37,991 bases of DNA from DASXRU01 sp039933315 (lineage in GTDB: Bacteria > Acidobacteriota > Blastocatellia > Pyrinomonadales > Pyrinomonadaceae): NCBI GenBank assembly GCA_039933315.1, contig JBDTOI010000017.1, positions 1 through 37,991 of the forward strand, read 5' to 3'. The notes beneath the pieces were generated by a model. That model was not told where the DNA came from and did no database searches. It was given only the letters and a program-made list of their open reading frames with translations. Below are positions 33,279 through 37,991 of this stretch, one piece after another (position 1 is the first letter of the stretch; each line of letters begins with the position of its first letter). A program made the translations under genes and the position numbers.

Positions 33279-33740
33279 ATGTTCACAGGTACCGTGGTCT
33301 CGATCCACATCGCCCCCGCAGCCGAAGCCGAGATGCAGGCGATCAACGAAGTCCGCGCAGTTCCCGGGCAGGGTTTGGAGGGCGATCGTTATTTCAAGCA
33401 AACCGGAACATTTTCCCAGCCGCAACCTGATCGCGAGCTGACTTTGATCGAGGCGGAGGCTATCGAAGCGATGCATAACGAGTTGGGAGTAGCCCTGGCT
33501 CCCGGCGCTAGCCGCCGTAACATCGTTACCCGGGACGTTCCGCTGAATCACCTGGTGGGTCGCGAATTTCAAATCGGCGATGTCCGGGCCCGGGGACTGA
33601 AGCTTTGTGAGCCCTGCACGCATCTGGCAAAGCTGGCCCACACGTCTGTGTTACCGGGACTGGTCCATCGCGGCGGTCTGCGGGCGCAAATCCTGACAGA
33701 AGGAATGATTACTGCGGGAGCCCGGATCACGGAAGGGTAA
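33279..33740 (+). CDS. MOSC-domain protein
   Basis: A 153-residue stand-alone MOSC (Mo-cofactor sulfurase C-terminal) domain. The conserved features GLEGDRYF, ELTLIEAEAIEAM, RRNIVTRDVPLNHL and the cysteine motif LCEPCTHL (Cys110, Cys113) are present. Such proteins bind molybdenum cofactor or handle sulfur near it; YiiM-like members reduce N-hydroxylated compounds. No molybdenum cofactor genes lie in the window. AAAGGAA precedes the ATG. Confidence 0.9.
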   Translation: MFTGTVVSIHIAPAAEAEMQAINEVRAVPGQGLEGDRYFKQTGTFSQPQPDRELTLIEAEAIEAMHNELGVALAPGASRRNIVTRDVPLNHLVGREFQIGDVRARGLKLCEPCTHLAKLAHTSVLPGLVHRGGLRAQILTEGMITAGARITEG

Positions 33741-33755
33741 CGATAATATCTTCGT

Positions 33756-34718
33756 TCACTCAATCGGGTTCTTATTATTGACTACCGGTTTGGCCTGCAT
33801 CGGAGTGGCCGGAGCTTCAGCCTCGATGGTTCCCCGGCCCCCGTACCCGTCGGCAATCATGTTAGGCAGAGACGTCAGCTCGAGTTCCAGTTGGCTCTTT
33901 TTATCGGCGAACTTACCGCGGGCGCTCAAATCGCTATGCGGGATCTCAATAAGTGAGCCGGCGCCGATTCGCCAAACTTCAATGTCGCCTTTTTCAGTTA
34001 CACCGGTGGCAGCTTCCCTGAGTACACGCTGCTTCTCTCCTCCCGAGCTCTTGAGATCGAAAAGAAGGGTTACAAGTTTCCCTTCTCGCATCACGCTGAT
34101 GTCGCCCGCCAAATCGAAGGTCTCAGTGCGTCCGGCGAATCCGCCCGACATTGAGAATCCTCCCGACTTAATCCCGTAAGTTCGCATCGACTGTCGCCAG
34201 TCGTCGTCAGCCTCCACCACCAGCGACGGTTGTGTGGGGATCGAAACCACCTTAAAGGGCGCGGTGATCACCTGCGTCACCATGGCATTTTTAGGCGGAG
34301 TATTAGCTATTACTCGTATTGATCCATTCGGCGCGCGACTGATCTCCACGCTGTAACCCCCGGTATTTCGTTCTCCCATAAACGCGGCCACCACGGCACG
34401 TCCGTTGAAAAAGTCGTCCAGCAAATTGGGTAAGCCCGGCACTAGTTTCTGAAGATCGCCATAGACTCGCGGATCACGTGCCACCACCAGAAAAGCATTG
34501 GTTACCTGGGAGTGGGATCCTTCGGCAAGTTTGAGGATTTCGCTCTTAGCAACGTCCTTATCCTTCTGCCCGGGAGGGAATTCTGCATCTGGCATGTTTG
34601 CGTTTCCTGCACGGTTCACTGGGACAGGGTTTGCGCTCTGGCCGGCGCAGAATGTAGAGCCGCTCGTGTTTACCAGCAGCATCGCTGCGACCACCAGACT
34701 TGATTTTGTTAATAACAT
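33756..34718 (-). CDS. Secreted protein of unknown function
   Basis: About 320 residues from the ATG at 34718, chosen because it gives a signal peptide (MLLTKSSLVVAAMLLVNTSG, likely cleavage after the following CAGQ). The frame is open to 34775 from a TTG, without a signal at that position. The mature protein has beta-type segments (SIRVIANTPP, FKVVSIPTQPSLVVEAD) and a Gly-rich run (GGFSMSGGFAGR). I do not recognise the family. No ribosome binding site is obvious. It lies 67 nt downstream of the amidohydrolase on the same strand. Confidence 0.72.
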   Translation of the reverse strand: MLLTKSSLVVAAMLLVNTSGSTFCAGQSANPVPVNRAGNANMPDAEFPPGQKDKDVAKSEILKLAEGSHSQVTNAFLVVARDPRVYGDLQKLVPGLPNLLDDFFNGRAVVAAFMGERNTGGYSVEISRAPNGSIRVIANTPPKNAMVTQVITAPFKVVSIPTQPSLVVEADDDWRQSMRTYGIKSGGFSMSGGFAGRTETFDLAGDISVMREGKLVTLLFDLKSSGGEKQRVLREAATGVTEKGDIEVWRIGAGSLIEIPHSDLSARGKFADKKSQLELELTSLPNMIADGYGGRGTIEAEAPATPMQAKPVVNNKNPIE

Positions 34719-34785
34719 GTTCTTGTCAGATGATCTCAGGTGAAGCAGAGATGTCCGCAGCCTTAAGTCCGGCAAGAGGTCTCTG

Positions 34786-36138
34786 TTAGCCCGGCATCCT
34801 TGTCTTTATCTTGTCAATTCTTGTTCTAACCGCTTCTTCTTCAACCGTTGTGATTTGCCCATCACGATAAATCTCTTTCCCGGCAACCAAGGTCAGGCGC
34901 ACATCACTGGCGGAGGAACAAAAAACCAACGCTGCGATGGGATCTCGCACCGGTTGCTGGTGCGCGCCGTCCAACCTCACAGCCGTAAGGTCCGCTTGCA
35001 ACCCTTCAGTGATCGAGCCGGTCTCTTTATCAATGCCCAGGGCCTGGGCGCCTCCAAGTGTGGCGGAGAATAAGGCTGCCTCCGCGGTAACCAGTTCGCG
35101 CCGGCTGATCTTGCCCAGCGCGCGCGCCATCAATGTTGCGAAACGCGTTTCTTCCAACAGATCACAAATGTTATTGCTGGCCACTGAATCACTGCCAACC
35201 CCCACCTTCACGCCCTGCTCGAGAAACTTTTCGAAGGGCGCGTGACCATGGCCCAGTTTGGCATTCGACTTAGGACAGTGAGCAATCCCCGCTTGCTTCT
35301 CCTTGATGGTTGCAATGTCCGCATCGTCCACTGTGATGCAATGCGCCAGCAGAGGCTTTGTTTCCAGCGCCCCGTGCCGTGCCAGGTGTTGGATGGATGA
35401 GCTGCCGGGCGTGCGCCACTCTATGCCGCGAAGACGAAGCGCGTCGGCAAACGCCCCGCGGCCTTCCTGGATCAAAAGGTGTTCGGCCTGTGATTCCGCT
35501 GCGTGTATCATCACCGGCAGGTGTTCCTGCAAGGCAAACTCGCTAATCAATTCCAGCTGCGGGCCGCTGACCGTGTAGGGTGAGTGAGGAGAAACTCCGG
35601 CGCGCACAAGCTCCGTTTCACAGTCGCGCAGCGCGCCCACCTTATCCTTTAGCTTCTTGACGTTCTCTGTTGCCAGTTTCGCATCCGGGCCGAAGGATTC
35701 CTGGTAAACGATTCCCCGCAAGCCAACCTCACGTAATGCCGCCATGCTTTCCTTTGCTGAATCGCTGGCATCGGCAACGCAGGTGACTCCGGCGCGAGCG
35801 GCTTCCAGTGCGCCCAATGTCGCAGAGGTCCTTAGATCTTCAGACGTTAACGCCAGCCGCGCGAAGGTTAGCTTAAGCAGCCAGGCAAAGAAGTCATGCT
35901 CTTCCTCTTCAAGAAAACCTCGCATGACGGTCAATTCCAGATGGGAATGCGCATTGATCAAGCCCGGAAGGAGAATAGCGTCTCCCAGATCAACCAGGCG
36001 CGCAGCGGGAAACCTGGCCAGAATTTGGTCGCGAGGGCCCGCACCGGCAATGCGCGCACCTTCGACTGCGACTGCTCCGTGCTCGACCACGGAGCTCGAA
36101 ATGGGTGCCATCCAGCGTGCGCAATAGAGAGTGGTCAT
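34786..36138 (-). CDS. Amidohydrolase, ATZ/TRZ-like deaminase
   Basis: A 450-residue metal-dependent hydrolase of the SAH/MTA-deaminase and chlorohydrolase group. Metal ligands are visible: His64 and His66 (NAHSHLE), His212 (IHAAES, with Glu215 as likely acid/base), His266 (LLAHC) and Asp317 (GSDSVASN). The HCPKSNAKLGHG motif (287-298) is characteristic. Likely substrates are adenosine-type nucleosides such as S-adenosylhomocysteine, methylthioadenosine or aminodeoxyfutalosine; sequence alone does not decide. A lytic transglycosylase gene lies downstream of neither strand partner but just upstream on the same strand (64 nt). Confidence 0.9.
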   Translation of the reverse strand: MTTLYCARWMAPISSSVVEHGAVAVEGARIAGAGPRDQILARFPAARLVDLGDAILLPGLINAHSHLELTVMRGFLEEEEHDFFAWLLKLTFARLALTSEDLRTSATLGALEAARAGVTCVADASDSAKESMAALREVGLRGIVYQESFGPDAKLATENVKKLKDKVGALRDCETELVRAGVSPHSPYTVSGPQLELISEFALQEHLPVMIHAAESQAEHLLIQEGRGAFADALRLRGIEWRTPGSSSIQHLARHGALETKPLLAHCITVDDADIATIKEKQAGIAHCPKSNAKLGHGHAPFEKFLEQGVKVGVGSDSVASNNICDLLEETRFATLMARALGKISRRELVTAEAALFSATLGGAQALGIDKETGSITEGLQADLTAVRLDGAHQQPVRDPIAALVFCSSASDVRLTLVAGKEIYRDGQITTVEEEAVRTRIDKIKTRMPG

Positions 36139-36202
36139 TGCCTGATCGTAAGTGTAGAGATCAGTGCGGGCGAAGGTGCGTACCGCGGAAAAAGAAGTCT
36201 TG

Positions 36203-36802
36203 CTACTTTACCGGAGCGCCGGCGGAGGCCGACTTCGACGCTTTCAATTCACGATAGCGCCCAAATACCGAAGTGACATATGCGCGGGTCGAGGGAATGT
36301 CTATACGCGCGATGAATTCTTCCGCGGTCCAGGGGCGGGCGCCGGGCGCCGTGCGATGCCACTCAGCTGCGCGACCGGGGCCGGCGTTGTAAGCGGCCAG
36401 CATCCGCGCCTCCCTGTCAGGCGTTTCACGGTATTGTTCATCAAACTTCTGTAAATACCAGCAACCGACTTCTATGTTACGTGCCGCATCCTTCAGTGCC
36501 TCCGAGGGGTTGGCGGCAATTTGCCGTTCAAGATCGCGGGCGCCCTTCTCAGTTGCCCACTCCCGACCTACCCCTGGCATCACTTGCATGAGGCCAGTCT
36601 CGCCGTCCTTCCCGTTTTTCCAGGGACTAAAATAAGTTTCCTCGTAGATGATGCTCCAGACCAAATCGGGGTCGATGCGATAGACGCCGGCTTGCCGCGC
36701 AATCAGTTGGTCATACCGATGAATCCAATATTGATTGGCGAAATATGCGGCGACCGCGCCCACCAGCAGGATCAACACCCCGATGAGGATAAAACGTTTC
36801 AT
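36203..36802 (-). CDS. Lytic transglycosylase (Slt/GEWL type)
   Basis: About 200 residues from the ATG at 36802 (a TTG directly precedes it). One N-terminal membrane anchor (about 4-22) is followed by the SLT catalytic domain. The catalytic Glu is probably Glu55 (SIIYEETYFSP, the ESxFxP motif). Further family marks are GETGLMQVMP, AYNAGPGRAAEW and TRAYVTSVFGRY. It cleaves peptidoglycan between MurNAc and GlcNAc in the periplasm. No terminator is seen on either side. Confidence 0.93.
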   Translation of the reverse strand: MKRFILIGVLILLVGAVAAYFANQYWIHRYDQLIARQAGVYRIDPDLVWSIIYEETYFSPWKNGKDGETGLMQVMPGVGREWATEKGARDLERQIAANPSEALKDAARNIEVGCWYLQKFDEQYRETPDREARMLAAYNAGPGRAAEWHRTAPGARPWTAEEFIARIDIPSTRAYVTSVFGRYRELKASKSASAGAPVK

Positions 36803-36892
36803 CAAAAATAAAAGAGCCAGAAGTCCCCGCGGACTTCAGAACAGAGGTCGAAGGCGATCGTTCTGAATTCGGTGGATGACTGCTGACTCCTG

Positions 36893-37681
36893 TCAGTTTT
36901 CCCTTTTTAATCTGGACCAAAAACTCTCTCTGCCACAGGCGCGATCGACACCTTCATAACGTGATCGCAGTGTCCTCTCATCCAACACGTGCCCCTGGAG
37001 CCAAACTTCCGCGGAGAGGATTGAACCCACAGCCAGTTCGCCTCCACCCAGGGCTCGGCGATTGACGAGCACTTCGAGCTTGAGTTTCTCGAGATCGAGA
37101 TAGACCCAGTATAGTTCACTGCCGGAGAGCGGATTGCGCACGGGCTTGAAGGCAATGACGCGCCCGCGCAAGCTCCAGTCATTCTCATGACCGGCGCGCG
37201 ACGGCGCTGACCGCTCCAGCGACAGCCAGCGGCTCTTCATGTCGCGACGACAGACCCGGGCGCGATAAGCCAGGCCGCACAAACCCACTTGCAGCTCCTG
37301 AGCGCCAAACCCGGCAGACCCAACTTCAGTAAGATTCTGCAGCTCAAAGAGCACCTCGGTGTCGGTGCCGTCGCAGTAGCCGTGGACGACCGCTTCACCT
37401 TCTTCGTCGTATTCAGTCAGTGCCCAGGGACTAATCCGTTGGGCATAACGCGCTCGGAAGCCGGGCCGGCAGTTGGCATAAAACACGTCGCCGGTGCCAG
37501 ATTCGTAAAGCACTGTCCAGACCTCCAGGCCCTCACCCAGTTTCCAACAGCGTCCGTGAATCACGGCGCCGCGGCGTGAGAGCTGCGTAGGCTCACCCTG
37601 GTCGCCCGCCCTTTCGGCCAGAAAGTTGAACGCCTTCTCACTTGGCACTTCCAAACCGATTGTCTCGAAGGTTAGATCCAT
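36893..37681 (-). CDS. Conserved-looking protein of unknown function
   Basis: A 262-residue, probably cytoplasmic protein without signal peptide or membrane helix. I do not recognise its family. It has an N-terminal start LTFETIGLEVPSEKAFNFLAERA and a C-terminal half that looks like a beta-barrel or OB-type region (LRGRVIAFKPVRNPLSGSEL, WVYLDLEKLKLEVLVNRRAL). Normal codon use over its full length supports a real gene. It starts 5 nt after the stop of the small gene upstream, so the two are translated from one mRNA. Confidence 0.75.
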   Translation of the reverse strand: MDLTFETIGLEVPSEKAFNFLAERAGDQGEPTQLSRRGAVIHGRCWKLGEGLEVWTVLYESGTGDVFYANCRPGFRARYAQRISPWALTEYDEEGEAVVHGYCDGTDTEVLFELQNLTEVGSAGFGAQELQVGLCGLAYRARVCRRDMKSRWLSLERSAPSRAGHENDWSLRGRVIAFKPVRNPLSGSELYWVYLDLEKLKLEVLVNRRALGGGELAVGSILSAEVWLQGHVLDERTLRSRYEGVDRACGRESFWSRLKREN

Positions 37682-37686
37682 TTCAG

Positions 37687-37926
37687 TTACTTAGCCGCGC
37701 GCCTGCGGCTCTTGTCTGCTTGTTCTGGCTTAAGTGCAATTGGCTCGGCGGCATCTAAGCGAGCTTGACCATTCTTCCGCGCCCGCACAGTGCGACGGGA
37801 ACCATTCGCGGGTTGCTCTACCGCGCGAATCTTTTCGGCAAACAGGTCCACGTCGTAATCAACCTCCCGCGACATTTCCTCGCGGATGGCGTGTAGCACC
37901 TTCAAAAATCTCGGTTTACGATACAT
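37687..37926 (-). CDS. Small protein of unknown function, paired with the next gene
   Basis: About 79 residues from the ATG at 37926. The N-terminal half is helical (RFLKVLHAIREEMSREVDYD) and the C-terminal half is Arg/Lys/Ala-rich and likely disordered (ARKNGQARLDAAEP). The frame is open a further 33 nt to a TTG. No ribosome binding site is obvious. It lies 5 nt from the following gene of unknown function. Confidence 0.65.
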   Translation of the reverse strand: MYRKPRFLKVLHAIREEMSREVDYDVDLFAEKIRAVEQPANGSRRTVRARKNGQARLDAAEPIALKPEQADKSRRRAAK

Positions 37927-37991
37927 TATGAAATACAAACTGTTCGGTTCGGCCGGCAATGCAAATCTCTCTTGGACCTCTATTGTCTTTC

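Overview
This window looks like chromosomal DNA from a free-living, aerobic, heterotrophic Gram-negative bacterium with moderately high GC. The best guess is an acidobacterium of the Blastocatellia/Pyrinomonadales type. That guess rests on family content: a large secreted Asp-box (sortilin-like) protein, a PSMA-like M28 peptidase, a subtilase fused to DUF4214, SRPBCC-DUF5939 adenylate cyclase, and many short dyad and heptad repeats between genes. It is an inference. No rRNA or other taxonomic marker is present.

Left part (1-13.3 kb) is mainly an exported-protein region. It holds the Asp-box protein (332-3625), an Smr-domain protein, a secreted subtilase-DUF4214, a secreted protein with two LecA-like (PA-IL) lectin domains, a two-gene set (a secreted protein of unknown function plus a matrixin-like metalloprotease), tRNA-Arg(CCT), a secreted M28 carboxypeptidase and a double-zinc-ribbon membrane protein. 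The most notable regulatory element lies at about 9881-9998 on the minus strand. It is a well-formed cyclic-di-GMP-I (GEMM-I) riboswitch behind a strong sigma70-type promoter, reading towards the unknown secreted protein and the metalloprotease.

Middle part (13.4-25.6 kb) is a long minus-strand gene run. In transcription order it is sucC, a MauE/DoxX-like membrane protein, a beta-CASP MBL-fold protein, sucD, a small membrane protein, ndk, a DUF4190 protein, a NuoI-type ferredoxin, a class III adenylate cyclase, an ABC ATPase, a cNMP-binding/DUF1003 membrane protein, a HAD hydrolase and a MacB-like permease. Cyclase and cNMP-binding protein suggest a local cAMP circuit. The ATPase and permease probably form one MacB/LolCDE-type transporter although two genes separate them.

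Right part (25.8-38 kb) carries an OsmC protein, tRNA-Pro(GGG) with its own promoter and terminator, a MerR regulator, a plus-strand block (class I aminotransferase, thiL, cysS, putative lipoprotein, class III aminotransferase, MOSC protein) and a minus-strand block (secreted unknown, amidohydrolase/deaminase, lytic transglycosylase, and a tightly spaced pair of unknown proteins).

A recurring theme is the intergenic DNA. Many gaps hold an inverted pair of short arms (at least five unrelated families), and four gaps hold arrays with a strict 7-bp period. One family (core CACAGACT-NN-AGTCTGTG) occurs as three REPIN-like inverted pairs. These start right after stop codons, fill the gaps between co-directional genes, and in one case supply a protein's last codons and stop codon. 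No CRISPR array, prophage, transposase gene or biosynthetic cluster was seen.
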